Source of the DNA: Cordylochernes scorpioides
Lineage: Eukaryota; Arthropoda; Arachnida; Pseudoscorpiones; Chernetidae
Assembly (NCBI GenBank): GCA_030710605.1
Contig: CP092879.1
Coordinates: forward strand, 80,577,853-80,641,852
Direction of reading: 5' to 3'
Length of the DNA stretch: 64,000 bases
The number at the start of each line of letters is the position of its first letter. The first letter of the stretch is position 1. A program made the translations under genes and the position numbers. Under the pieces are notes generated by a model, which was given only the letters and a program-made list of their open reading frames with translations, made no database searches and had not been told where the DNA came from. Shown here piece after piece: positions 51,301 to 62,789 of this stretch.

Positions 51301-54300
51301 CTCATCCCGTGATCATTCCCATCTTATCCCGTGATCATTCCCATCTTATCCCGTGCTCAGTCCCATCTCATCCCGTGCTCAGTCCCATCTCATCCCGTGC
51401 TCAGTCCCATCTCAACCCGTGATCATTCCCATCTTATCCCTTGATCATTCCCATCTCATCCCGTGCTCAGTCCCATCTCATCCCGTGCTCAGTCCCAACT
51501 CATCCCGTGCTCAGTCTCATCTCAACCCGTGGTCAGTACCATCTCATCCCGTGGTCAGTCCCATCTCATCCCGTGCTCAGTCCCATCCCATCCCGTGCTC
51601 AGGCCCATCTCATCCCGTGCTCAGTCCCATCCATACCGCTGTCAGTCCCATCTCATCCCGTGCTCAGTCCCATCTCATCCCGTGTTCAGTCCCATCTCAT
51701 CCCGTGATCAGTCCCATCTCATCCCGTGATCATTCCCATCTCATCCCGTGATCATTCCCATCTCATCCCGTGCTCAGTCCCATCTCATCCCGTGGTCAGT
51801 TTCATCTCTTCCCGTGCTCAGTCCCATCTCTTCCCGTGGTCAGTTTCATCTCATCCCGTGCTCAGTCCCATCTCATCCCGTGCTCAGTCCCATCTCATCC
51901 CGTGTTCAGTCCCATCTCATCCCGTGATCATTCCCATCTCATCCCGTGATCATTCCCATCTCATCCCGTGCTCAGTCCCATCTCATCCCGTGCTCAGTCC
52001 CATCTCATCCCGTGCTCAGTCCCATCTTATCCCGTGCTCAGGCCCATCTTAACCCGTGGTCAGTACCATCTCATCCCGTGGTCAGTCCCATCTCATCCCG
52101 TGCTCAGTCCCATCCCATCCCGTGCTCAGCCCCATCTCATCCCGTGCTCATCCCCATCTCATCCCGTGCTCAGTCCCATCTCATCCCGTGGTCAGTTTCA
52201 TCTCTTCCCGTGCTCAGTCCCATCTCTTCCCGTGGTCAGTTTCATCTCATCCCGTGCTCAGTCCCATCTCATCCCGTGCTCAGTCCCATCTCATCCCGTG
52301 TTCAGTCCCATCTCATCCCGTGATCATTCCCATCTCATCCCGAGATCATTCCCATCTCATCCCGTGCTCAGTCCCATCTCATCCCGTGCTCAGTCCCATC
52401 TCATCCCGTGCTCAGTCCCATCTTATCCCGTGCTCAGGCCCATCTTAACCCGTGGTCAGTACCATCTCATCCCGTGGTCAGTCCCATCTAATCCCGTGCT
52501 CAGTCCCATCCCATCCCGTGCTCAGCCCCATCTCATCCCGTGCTCATCCCCATCTCATCCCGTGCTCAGTCCCATCCCATCCCGTCCTCAGCCCCATCTC
52601 ATCCCGTGCTCAGTCCCATCTCATCCCGTGCTCAGTCCCATCTCATCCCGTGGTCAGTCCTATCTCATCCCGCTGTCAGTCCCATCTCATCCCGTGCTCA
52701 GTCCCATCTCATCCCGTGCTCAGTCCCATCTCATCCCGTGTTCAGTCCCATCTCATCCCGTGATCATTCCCATCTCATCCCGTGATCATTCCTATCTCAT
52801 CCCGTGCTCAGTCCCATCTCATCCCATGGTCAGTTTCATCCTATCCCGTGCTCAGTCCCATCTCATCCCGTGGTCAGTTTCATCTCATCCCGTGCTCAGT
52901 CCCATCTTATCCCGTGCTCAGTCCCATCCCATCCCGTGCTCAGTTCCATCTCATCCCGTGCTCAGTCCCATCTCATCCCGTGGTCAGTCCCATCTCATCC
53001 CGCTGTCAGTCCCATCTCATCCCGTGCTCAGTCCCATCTCATCCCGTGCTCAGTCCCATCTCATCCCGTGTTCAGTCCCATCTCATCCCGTGATCATTCC
53101 CATCTCATCCCGTGACCATTCCCATCTCATCCCGTGCTCAGTCCATCTCATCCGGTGCTCAGTCCCATCTCATACCGTGTTCAGTCCCATCTCATCCCGT
53201 GATCATTCCCATCTCATCCCGTGATCATTCCCATCTCATTCCGTGCTCAGTCCTATCTCATCCCGTGCTCAGTCCCATCTCATCCCGTGATCATTCCCAT
53301 CTCATCCCGTGCTCAGTCCCATCTCATCCCGTGCTCAGTCCCATCTCATCCCGTGCTCAGTCCCATCTCAACCCGTGGTCAGTACCATCTCATCCCGTGC
53401 TCAGTCCCATCTCATCCCGTGCTCAGTCCCATCTCAACCCGTGGTCAGTACCATCTCATCCCGTGATCATTCCCATCTCATCCCGTGCTCAGTCCCATCT
53501 CATCCCGTGCTCAGTCCCATCTCATCCCGTGCTCAGTCCCATCTCAACCCGTGGTCAGTACCATCTCATCCCGTGGTCAGTCCCATCTCATCCCGTGCTC
53601 AGTCCCATCCCATCCCGTGCTCAGCCCCATCTCATCCCGTGCTCAGTCCCATCTCATCCCGCTGTCAGTCCCATCTCATCTCGTGCTCAGTCCCATCTCA
53701 TCCCTTGCTCAGTCCCATCTCATCCCGTGCTCAGTCCCATCTCATCCCGTGGTCAGTCCCATCTCATCCCGCTGTCAGTCCCATCTCATCCCGTGCTCAG
53801 TCCCATCTCATCCCGTGCTCAGTCCCATCTCATCCCGTGTTCAGTCCCATCTCATCCCGTGATCATTCCCATCTCATCCCGTGATCATTCCCATCTCATC
53901 CCGTGCTCAGTCCCATCTCATCCCGTGGTCAGTTTCATCTCATCCCGTGCTCAGTCCCATCACATCCCGTGGTCAGTTTCATCTCATCCCGTGCTCGGTC
54001 CCATCTCATCCCGTGTTCAGTCCCATCTCATCCCGTGATCATTCCCATCTCATCCCGTGCTCAGTCCCATCTCATCCCGTGCTCAGTCCCATCTCATCAT
54101 GTGCTCAGTCCCATCTCATCCCGTGTTCAGTCCCATCTCATCCCGTGATCATTCCCATCTCATCCCGTGATCATTCCCATCTCATCCCGTGCTCAGTCCC
54201 ATCTCATCCCGTGCTCAGTCCCATCTCATCCCTTGCTCAGTCCCATCTCATCCCGTGCTCAGTCCCATCTCATCCCGTGGTCAGTCCCATCTCATCCCGC

Positions 54301-57300
54301 TGTCAGTCCCATCACATCCCGTGGTCAGTTTCATCTCATCCCGTGCTCGGTCCCATCTCATCCCGTGTTCAGTCCCATCTCATCCCGTGATCATTCCCAT
54401 CTCATCCCGTGCTCAGTCCCATCTCATCCCGTGCTCAGTCCCATCTCATCATGTGCTCAGTCCCATCTCATCCCGTGCTCAGTCCCATCTCATCCCGTGG
54501 TCAGTTTCATCTCATCCCGTGCTCAGTCCCATCACATCCCGTGGTCAGTTTCATCTCATCCCGTGCTCAGTCCCATCTCATCCCGTGCTCAGTCCCATCC
54601 CATCCCGTGCTCAGTCCCATCTCATCCCGTGGTCAGTCCCATCTCATCCCGTGGTCAGTCCCATCTCATCCCGCTGTCAGTCCCATCTCATCCCGTGCTC
54701 AGTCCCATCTCATCCCGTGCTCAGTCCCATCTCATCCCGTGTTCAGTCCCATCTCATCCCGTGATCATTCCCATCTCATCCCGTGCTCAGTCGCATCTCA
54801 TCCCGTGCTCAGTCCCATCTCATCCCGTGCTCAGTCCCATCTCATCCCGTGCTCAGTCCCATCTCATCCCGTGCTCAGTCCCATCTCATCCCGTGCTCAG
54901 TCCCATCCCATCCCGTGCTCAGTCCCATCTCATCCCGTGCTCAGTCCCATCTCATCCCGTGGTCAATTTCATCTCATCCCGTGCTCAGTCCCATCACATC
55001 CCGTGGTCAGTTTCATCTCATCCCGTGCTCAGTCCCATCTCATCCCGTGCTCAGTCCCATCCCATCCCGTGCTCAGTCCCATCTCATCCCGTGGTCAGTC
55101 CCATCTCATCCCGCTGTCAGTCCCATCTCATCCCGTGCTCAGTCCCATCTCATCCCGTGCTAAGTCCCATCTCATCCCGTGTTCAGTCCCATCTCATCCC
55201 GTGATCATTCCCATCTCATCCCGTGCTCAGTCCCATCCCATCCCGTGCTCAGTCCCATCTCATCCCGTGCTCAGTCCCATCTCATCCCGTGGTCAGTCCC
55301 ATCTCATCCCGTGCTCAGTCTCATCTCAACCCGTGGTCAGTGCCATCTCATCCCGTGCTCAGTCCCATCCCATCCCGTGCTCAGGCCCATCTCATCCCGT
55401 GCTCAGTCCCATCTCATCCCGTGTTCAGTCCCATCTCATCCCGTGTTCAGTCCCATCTCATCCCGTGATCAGTCCCATCTCATCCCGTGTTCAGTCCCAT
55501 CTCATCCCGTGATCAGTCCCATCTCATCCCGTGCTCAGTCCCATCTCATCCCGTGTTCAGTCCCATCTCATCCCGTGATCAGTCCCATCTCATCCCGTGA
55601 TCATTCCCATCTCAACCCGTGATCATTCCCATCTCATCCCGTGCTCAGTCCCATCTCATCCCGTGGTCAGTTTCATCTCTTCCCGTGCTCAGTCCCATCT
55701 CTTCCCGTGGTCAGTTTCATCTCATCCCGTGCTCAGTCCCATCTCATCCCGTGCTCAGTCCCATCTCATCCCGTGTTCAGTCCCATCTCATCCCGTGATC
55801 ATTCCCATCTCATCCCGTGATCATTCCCATCTCATCCCGTGCTCAGTCCCATCTCATCCCGTGCTCAGTCCCATCTCATCCCGTGCTCAGTCCCATCTTA
55901 TCCCGTGCTCAGGCCCATCTCAACCCGTGGTCAGTACCATCTCATCCCGTGGTCAGTCCCATCTCATCCCGTGCTCAGTCCCATCCCATCCCGTGCTCAG
56001 CCCCATCTCATCCCGTGCTCATCCCCATCTCATCCCGTGCTCAGTCCCATCTCATCCCGTGGTCAGTTTCATCTCTTCCCGTGCTCAGTCCCATCTCTTC
56101 CCGTGGTCAGTTTCATCTCATCCCGTGCTCAGTCCCATCTCATCCCGTGCTCAGTCCCATCTCATCCCGTGTTCAGTCCCATCTCATCCCGTGATCATTC
56201 CCATCTCATCCCGTGATCATTCCCATCTCATCCCGTGCTCAGTCCCATCTCATCCCGTGCTCAGTCCCATCTCATCCCGTGCTCAGTCCCATCTTATCCC
56301 GTGCTCAGGCCCATCTTAACCCGTGGTCAGTACCATCTCATCCCGTGGTCAGTCCCATCTAATCCCGTGCTCAGTCCCATCCCATCCCGTGCTCAGCCCC
56401 ATCTCATCCCGTGCTCATCCCCATCTCATCCCGTGCTCAGTCCCATCCCATCCCGTGCTCAGTCCCATCTCATCCCGTGCTCAGTCCCATCTCATCCCGT
56501 GGTCAGTCCCATCTCATCCCGCTGTCAGTCCCATCTCATCCCGTGCTCAGTCCCATCTCATCCCGTGCTCAGTCCCATCTCATCCCGTGTTCAGTCCCAT
56601 CTCATCCCGTGATCATTCCCATCTCATCCCGTGATCATTCCCATCTCATCCCGTGCTCAGTCCCATCTCATCCGGTGCTCAGTCCCATCTCATACCGTGT
56701 TCAGTCCCATCTCATCCCGTGATCATTCCCATCTCATCCCGTGATCATTCCCATCTCATTCCGTGCTCAGTCCTATCTCATCCCGTGCTCAGTCCCATCT
56801 CATCCCGTGATCATTCCCATCTCATCCCGTGCTCAGTCCCATCTCATCCCGTGCTCAGTCCCATCTCATCCCGTGCTCAGTCCCATCTCAACCCGTGGTC
56901 AGTACCATCTCATCCCGTGCTCAGTCCCATCTCATCCCGTGCTCAGTCCCATCTCAACCCGTGGTCAGTACCATCTCATCCCGTGATCATTCCCATCTCA
57001 TCCCGTGCTCAGTCCCATCTCATCCCGTGCTCAGTCCCATCTCATCCCGTGGTCAGTTTCATCTCATCCCGTGCTCAGTCCCATCACATCCCGTGGTCAG
57101 TTTCATCTCATCCCGTGCTCAGTCCCATCTCATCCCGTGTTCAGTCCCATCTCATCCCGTGATCATTCCCATCTCATCCCGTGCTCAGTCCCATCTCATC
57201 CCGTGCTCAGTCCCATCTCATCCCGTGCTCAGTCCCATCTCATCCCGTGTTCAGTCCCATCTCATCCCGTGATCATTCCCATCTCATCCCGTGATCATTC

Positions 57301-58515
57301 CCATCTCATCCCGTGCTCAGTCCCATCTCATCCCGTGCTCAGTCCCATCTCATCCCTTGCTCAGTCCCATCTCATCCCGTGCTCAGTCCCATCTCATCCC
57401 GTGCTCAGTCCCATCTCATCCCGCTGTCAGTCCCATCTCATCCCGTGCTCAGTCCCATCTCATCCCGTGCTCAGTCCCATCTCATCCCGTGTTCAGTCCC
57501 ATCTCATCCCGTGATCATTCCCATCTCATCCCGTGATCATTCCCATCTCATCCCGTGCTCAGTCCCATCTCATCCCGTGGTCAGTTTCATCTCATCCCGT
57601 GCTCAGTCCCATCACATCCCGTGGTCAGTTTCATCTCATCCCGTGCTCAGTCCCATCTCATCCCGTGCTCAGTCCCATCCCATCCTGTGCTCAGTCCCAT
57701 CTCATCCCGTGGTCAGTCCCATCTCATCCCGTGGTCAGTCCCATCTCAACCCGCTGTCAGTCCCATCTCATCCCGTGCTCAGTCCCATCTCATCCCGTGC
57801 TCAGTCCCATCTCATCCCGTGTTCAGTCCCATCTCATCCCGTGATCATTCCCATCTCATCCCGTGCTCAGTCCCATCTCATCCCGTGCTCAGTCCCATCT
57901 CATCCCGTGCTCAGTCCCATCTCATCCCGTGCTCAGTCCCATCTCATCCCGTGCTCAGTCCTATCTCATCCCGTGCTCAGTCCCATCCCGTGCTCAGTCC
58001 CATCTCATCCCGTGCTCAGTCCCATCTCATCCCGTGATCATTCCCATCTCATCCCGTGCTCAGTCCCATCTCATCCCGTGCTCAGTCCCATCTCATCCCT
58101 TGCTCAGTCCCATCTCATCCCGTGCTCAGTCCCATCTCATCCCGTGCTCAGTCCCATCTCATCCCGTGCTCAGTCCCATCTCATCCCGCTGTCAGTCCCA
58201 TCTCATCCCGTGCTCAGTCCCATCTCATCCCGTGCTCAGTCCCATCTCATCCCGTGTTCAGTCCCATCTCATCCCGTGATCATTCCCATCTCATCCCGTG
58301 CTCAGTCCCATCTCATCCCGTGCTCAGTCCCATCTCATCCCGTGCTCAGTCCCATCTCATCCCGTGCTCAGTCCCATCTCATCCCGTGCTCAGTCCCATC
58401 CCATCCCGTGCTCAGTCCCATCTCATCCCGTGCTCAGTCCCATCTCATCCCGTGCTCAGTCCCATCTCATCCCGTGCTCAGTCCCATCTCAACCCGTGGT
58501 CAGTCCCATCTCAGC
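48384..58515. repeat. 22-bp satellite array, ~10.1 kb, about 460 copies
   Basis: Unit GTGCTCAGTCCCATCTCATC CC. Variants GTGATCATTCCC, GTGGTCAGTTTC, GCTGTCAGTCCC, GTGTTCAGTCCC and TCAACCC occur in fixed orders that recur as large blocks: 48956-49531 at 53309 (offset 4353), partly again at 56829 (offset 3520 = 160 units); 50034-50733 at 51353 (offset 1319); 51946-52323 at 55817 (offset 3871). As 22 is not a multiple of three, all three forward frames stay open until a TGATCATT variant comes into frame. The 300-438-codon ORFs here are therefore meaningless. The array ends in unique sequence at CAGCCGGCCACGTC. Confidence 0.98.
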
Positions 58516-59046
58516 CGGCCACGTCACTTAATTGTGGGGGGGGGCGGCCAACCAATCAGGTTTGAACACGTGACACAGAATGGACCTATCCTATTCGGCT
58601 TCAACGAACAGACGCTTTATTATATGTGATTGGAATTTATTAGCTACACAAACTTTGGTGTTTCACCTCTACTAACTCTGAACGAAAACGATTCTAAGAT
58701 AGACCTAAATATTGATATACTATTCTAGTGTTCTAACTTTACTATTCTTTATATTTATCATATATTTAAATAAGTCGGTGGACGAGTTGGTAACACCCTC
58801 AATTCCCGACAGTCATGAACTGGGATTGTATCCCACGTTAGACATTGTTTTAATATGTGAATAACCTTCACGTGAAAAATCAAATATATAATAAGAAAAT
58901 CAAACTAAATAATTTAGTTTGACTGTGATCTTCCAAATTCAAATATAAATATGAATTTTGGCTATTATCGAAGAAATCTTACAAATTTATAATTGAATCT
59001 ATTCATTGTGTTTAATTTACCTATTTGTAAATGCAATTAATATAGC
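58516..59046. other. Unique sequence after the satellite
   Basis: Contains a run of nine G at about 58537, a GACACAGAATGGACC patch and a tRNA-like segment (next entry). No gene was recognised. Confidence 0.4.
58773..58842 (+). tRNA. Degenerate tRNA-like sequence (tRNA pseudogene or SINE head)
   Basis: GTGGACGAGTTGG (58779-58791) resembles an internal A box. CTGGGATTGTATCCCAC (58820-58836) resembles a T arm/B box, with a 4-bp stem and 7-nt loop ATTGTAT in place of TTCGAAT. Spacing of about 40 nt fits a tRNA-derived pol III promoter. Acceptor and anticodon arms do not fold well, so this is not a functional tRNA. Confidence 0.3.
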
Positions 59047-59385
59047 TATTAACACAAAGCAATAACGCGCCATCTATACATATAAAATAAAAGGATTTAA
59101 AAGCGCGAATGTTTCCTTTATACATGAAACGAACTTCTACTGTCCTTACTGCGATGAAAAAATATATTGGGAGGGCTTGGCTCATCAGTGGTGAATCCTC
59201 CCAGCGGTTTCGCCAATTTAATACACCAGACCGCTTCTCAGAGCTCTAATATTGTATTGGATCATTCTGCTTTTATATGCTACACTGAAGGATGGAATCT
59301 TAGAAATGGTTTTCAAGTAAACTAGTCCATTAAATCCTTTTATTTTATATGTATAGATGGCGCGTTATTGCTTTGTGTTAATTTA
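59047..59385. mobile_element. GCGCGC-family foldback with 50-bp TIRs
   Basis: ATTAACACAAAGCAATAACG, CGCCATCTATACATATAAAA, TAAAAGGATTTAA on the left is mirrored on the right to AACACAAAGCAATAACGCGC. The interior has CTACTGTCCTTACTGCGATG, the hairpin at 59179-59197, CAGCGGTTTCGCCA and CAGACCGCTTCTCAGAGCTC. Confidence 0.88.
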
Positions 59386-59435
59386 TTCCTGACTGGCCTT
59401 GTCTTTATAGTTTGCTGAAGAACATTGCTCGAAGC

Positions 59436-59735
59436 AAATATTTGAATATAATTCTACTGTCCTATAAGCTTATGTCCATAGTTTACTTGAAAACCATTTC
59501 TAAGATTCCATCCTTCAGTGTAGCATATAAAAGCAGAATGATCCAATACAATATTAGAGCTCTGAGAAGCGGTCTGGTGTATTAAATTGGCGAAACCGCT
59601 GGGAGGGTTCACCACTGATGAGCCAAGCCCTCCCAATATATTTTTTCATCGCAGTAAGGACAGTAGAAGTTCGTTTCATGTATAAAGGAAACATTCGCGC
59701 TTTTAAATCCTTTTATTTTATAATATAGCTATGCT
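59436..59735 (-). mobile_element. Inverted partial copy of the 59047-59385 element
   Basis: From GCTTATGTCCATAGTTTACT to AAATCCTTTTATTTTATA this is the complement of the left two thirds of the neighbouring element, plus the GGACATAAGC-type right part seen at 25.6 kb. It carries the intact hairpin at 59606-59624. The outer GCGCGC terminus is missing. Confidence 0.85.
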
Positions 59736-60111
59736 TAATGCTTTACTAAAATATTTGCATAAATTTCCATATGACTAGTTTCTTGAGAAAAGGACAATTC
59801 AGGGAAATAAAATTTCTCTATTGTATAAGGTGTTTTAAAAATACATAGTTAACTGGAAACTTTTAAATTCAAGTTTAAATGATTGTTTAAAGCAGATAGA
59901 AAAAAAAGTCTCATTTCTACTACAAAGAGCGACGTAATTTTCATACTTGTATTTGAAACTGGACCTATAAAATTTGTTTTTGAATCCGGCCTTTAACGCA
60001 GTAGGGAATATAACATATGTTACATTTCCTTTTCAATATGTTCAAAATTCCCTATTGCTTATCATATGACCAAAATACCCTCTATAGCTTCACATTTATA
60101 TTTAAAATTCC
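59736..60111. other. AT-rich spacer, nothing recognised
   Basis: Includes two near-repeats of AAATTCCCTA-type sequence (CAAAATTCCCTATTGC, TAAAATTCCCTAACTT). No gene. Confidence 0.45.
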
Positions 60112-60480
60112 CTAACTTTTGATTTGGTTGTAACCAGCGGCCACTAACCTGGCTTTATATTTAGGTTGTATTCCTTGTTCAGAGTCTTTCTTTGAGTATA
60201 CCCAGCGACTGTTAATGACCTTTTTATCTCTAGGCCTCTCTACTAATTGCCATACTTTGTGTTTCTTTATTGAATTCAACTCTTCTAACATTGCTTCATT
60301 CCAGCCTGACCTTTCACTTGAGTCGATCGCCTCTTGATAATTATTCGGTATGTCCTTATCTGTCTTATAGACAACATATTCGTCAAATTTACCAAACTTA
60401 GTTGGCAGCACACGTCTTCTTTGTGGACGTTGTTCGGCTTCTTGTTGGGAATTAATATCTGTATGACTCTCATCTTCCAT
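60112..60480 (-). pseudogene. Copia-type RT N-terminal fragment (second copia lineage)
   Basis: The frame encodes the linker and first RT block of a Ty1/copia pol: RRRVLPTKFGKFDEYVVY, NEAMLEELNSIKKHKVW, NSRWVYSKKDSEQ and YKARLVAAGYNQ. It aligns with the corresponding part of the complete copia at 7-11 kb (SERWKLAMDEEIDALNKNKT; CKWVYKIK; KARLVAKGYSQ) but is clearly a different family. It stops at 60112 just before the catalytic motifs, and its upstream end abuts a LINE scrap at 60483. A small broken piece without LTRs. Confidence 0.85.
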
Positions 60481-60488
60481 TATTGATG

Positions 60489-60762
60489 GTTGAAATTGTA
60501 AAAACAACTAGAGCTAGTGGATATCTACTTGGTTTAACAAAGAAATCGTGGGGATTGGATAGTAGGCGATCATTAACATTATATAAGACCTTATTTAGAA
60601 GCACAATAACTTATGGTTCAACAATCTGGTGCCCATATATAAACACGAGATCTAAAAACAAATTGGATTCACTACAATATAAAATTTTTAAACACTGTAT
60701 ACACGCTTACAATACAACATCTTCGAATTGTACACATTTTCTCGCAAGAATATACCTAAATT
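60489..60762 (+). pseudogene. LINE ORF2 thumb-domain fragment
   Basis: About 90 codons (TTRASGYLLGLTKKSWGLDS, LTLYKTLFRSTITYGSTIW, NKLDSLQYKIFKHCIHAYN) align with the thumb region of the LINE at 28697-30275 (KRFKNYLFSICGKSWGLSTQ; TLYKSIFRPILTYGAEIWF). Both edges are abrupt: a copia scrap on the left and a foldback on the right. Non-functional. Confidence 0.85.
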
Positions 60763-60895
60763 ATAAAACTATTTTAGAGGCGTAATATTCTTTTTAAAAT
60801 AAAACAATTTCTACTGTCCTTACTGCGATGGAAAAATTAAAGGGAGGGCCTGGCTCATCAGTGGTGAACCCTCCCAGCGGTTTCGCCAGTTTATG
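60763..60895 (+). mobile_element. GCGCGC-family foldback fragment with intact hairpin module
   Basis: ATAAAACTATTTTAGAGGCG, ACAATTTCTACTGTCCTTAC, TGCGATGGAAAAATTAAAGG and the hairpin 60852-60870, then CAGCGGTTTCGCCAGTTTA. Sequence like the arm of the 25.3-kb element; the termini and inverted arm are missing. Confidence 0.8.
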
Positions 60896-61062
60896 TATCA
60901 TCCATTAGAAGAAAGTTTTCTCCCATTTCAACTGATACAATACGCAGAAGGCTTCACATGTAGGGCCTCTATGCTCGACGACCCATAATTTGTGTGACGT
61001 TGACACCACCTCAAAAGAGAGCAAGGGAACTGATATTCCGACATTGATGATTCCAGGAAGCC

Positions 61063-61507
61063 ATGCCGTTCAGCATCAAGAAGCTGAGCTTCCACAAGAG
61101 CTCCAGCATGCAGGGCTCGCGGGCCGGACCTGAGGTGAAGAAGAACAATGAGAGTCCCAGACCTCAGGGCACACCACAGGGATCCAGTCCCCAGCCAGGG
61201 TCCCAGAACACCGCTCCACCTCCAGTGCCCGCTAAGACCAAAGGAAGACGTCGGGCAGTTCTCCCGCAGAGCCGATCCATCGGGACGGCAGAGCTACGTC
61301 GCCAGAACTACCTGGAGGAACTTGTCTACGACCTCCACGACATCGAAGCGGCTCAGGAGAGACACCGACAGCCTGTACCTATCTACGGACGACCGCCCCA
61401 GAGATGGAGAGCCAGACCTCCAGACCTACGTCGCATGTACTCAGAGCAAGGACCACCGGCTGAGGCACGTCGAGTAGCCTTTAGACGGAACGGCGTACGA
61501 TTCTCAG
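61063..61507 (+). CDS. Exon-like, proline/arginine-rich coding block, copy 1 (function unknown)
   Basis: ATG at 61063, six bases after an AG that could be a splice acceptor (TTCCAG|G at 61056/61057). 148 codons run to a donor-like CAG|GTCAGT at 61507/61508. Base composition is far richer in G+C than the surrounding DNA and third positions look coding. The peptide starts MPFSIKKLSFHKSSS. It has a Pro/Gly/Ser-rich stretch with an SH3-ligand-like PPPVPAK, then KGRRRAVLPQSRS. A helical acidic segment AELRRQNYLEELVYDLHDIE and an arginine-rich end follow. I recognise no family. It could be a host exon captured next to a Penelope-like element or part of that element's unusual leader. The same block is duplicated at 61937-62360. 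Confidence 0.6.
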
Positions 61508-61936
61508 GTCAGTCCATCCTACTCACACTGTGAACACGGTACACAACACACCTAATTTCATTGAGGAGTTATGGAAAATTTCCCCTGGTCCAAACACCAT
61601 AATGTGCTCTTATGATGTAGTTTCATTGTTTTTAAGCCTACCCCACTCAGTTATTAGAGAAAGCATAGTTGCCTTCCTGACAGAAATACAGACCGATGCA
61701 TCCACCATACAAACAATAGTATGCCTGGCAGATATTTGTCTAAATATGAGTGTATTTAAATTCGAGTCGCAAACATACAGACAGATACGGGGTTCCCCAA
61801 TGGGGAGTTCGTTTTCAACCGTTGCAGCAGAATTGGTGATGATCATGGTTGACAAATCAATCAATGAAAAACATAGAACAGATATTGTGTTATGGCGCAG
61901 ATATGTAGATGATATCTTTTGTGTCTGTGATCAGAG
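61084..61936 (+). repeat. 853-bp tandem duplication, unit 1
   Basis: CTGAGCTTCCACAAGAGC at 61084 recurs at 61937, and the two 853-bp units differ at only three visible positions (AACAATGAG/AACGATGAG, ATCGGGACG/ATCGAGACG, TTCGAGTCG/TTTGAGTCG). Unit 1 carries most of the exon-like block plus the first part of the Penelope-like RT. Its right edge TGATCAGAG|CTGAGC cuts the RT just after YVDDIFCVCDQ. Confidence 0.95.
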
Positions 61937-61940
61937 CTGA
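61509..61940 (+). pseudogene. Penelope-like RT, truncated by the tandem duplication (copy 1)
   Basis: Same protein as the first 135 residues of the frame at 62362-63651: CSYDVVSLFLSLPHS (motif A), YRQIRGSPMGSSFSTVAAEL (motif B) and WRRYVDDIFCVC (catalytic motif C). The frame meets TGA at the duplication junction (61938-61940). It is an RT stub lacking the C-terminal half and endonuclease. Confidence 0.9.
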
Positions 61941-62789
61941 GCTTCCACAAGAGCTCCAGCATGCAGGGCTCGCGGGCCGGACCTGAGGTGAAGAAGAACG
62001 ATGAGAGTCCCAGACCTCAGGGCACACCACAGGGATCCAGTCCCCAGCCAGGGTCCCAGAACACCGCTCCACCTCCAGTGCCCGCTAAGACCAAAGGAAG
62101 ACGTCGGGCAGTTCTCCCGCAGAGCCGATCCATCGAGACGGCAGAGCTACGTCGCCAGAACTACCTGGAGGAACTTGTCTACGACCTCCACGACATCGAA
62201 GCGGCTCAGGAGAGACACCGACAGCCTGTACCTATCTACGGACGACCGCCCCAGAGATGGAGAGCCAGACCTCCAGACCTACGTCGCATGTACTCAGAGC
62301 AAGGACCACCGGCTGAGGCACGTCGAGTAGCCTTTAGACGGAACGGCGTACGATTCTCAGGTCAGTCCATCCTACTCACACTGTGAACACGGTACACAAC
62401 ACACCTAATTTCATTGAGGAGTTATGGAAAATTTCCCCTGGTCCAAACACCATAATGTGCTCTTATGATGTAGTTTCATTGTTTTTAAGCCTACCCCACT
62501 CAGTTATTAGAGAAAGCATAGTTGCCTTCCTGACAGAAATACAGACCGATGCATCCACCATACAAACAATAGTATGCCTGGCAGATATTTGTCTAAATAT
62601 GAGTGTATTTAAATTTGAGTCGCAAACATACAGACAGATACGGGGTTCCCCAATGGGGAGTTCGTTTTCAACCGTTGCAGCAGAATTGGTGATGATCATG
62701 GTTGACAAATCAATCAATGAAAAACATAGAACAGATATTGTGTTATGGCGCAGATATGTAGATGATATCTTTTGTGTCTGTGATCAGAG
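61937..62789 (+). repeat. 853-bp tandem duplication, unit 2
   Basis: Second unit; includes the exon-like block again (coding 61961-62360, without its first eight codons) and the start of the complete RT. The near-identity means either a very recent duplication or a collapsed/expanded assembly region. Confidence 0.95.

Noticed and set aside
57313-58629. A 438-codon ORF and dozens of 80-418-codon ORFs in the 22-bp satellite
   Set aside because: The unit is stop-free in three phases, so long frames are automatic. There is no domain, start context or codon signal, and overlapping frames translate the same repeat.
59591-59631. A type II hammerhead ribozyme: GGCGAAAC ... CTGATGAGCC with a 5-bp GCCAA/TTGGC stem II
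   Set aside because: The boxes and stem II fit, and the stem even covaries (GCCAG/CTGGC at 60.85 kb). However, only about 18 nt lie between GAAA and CUGAUGA, too few for closed stems I and III plus the UH cleavage site. A simpler hairpin using the same bases covaries better.
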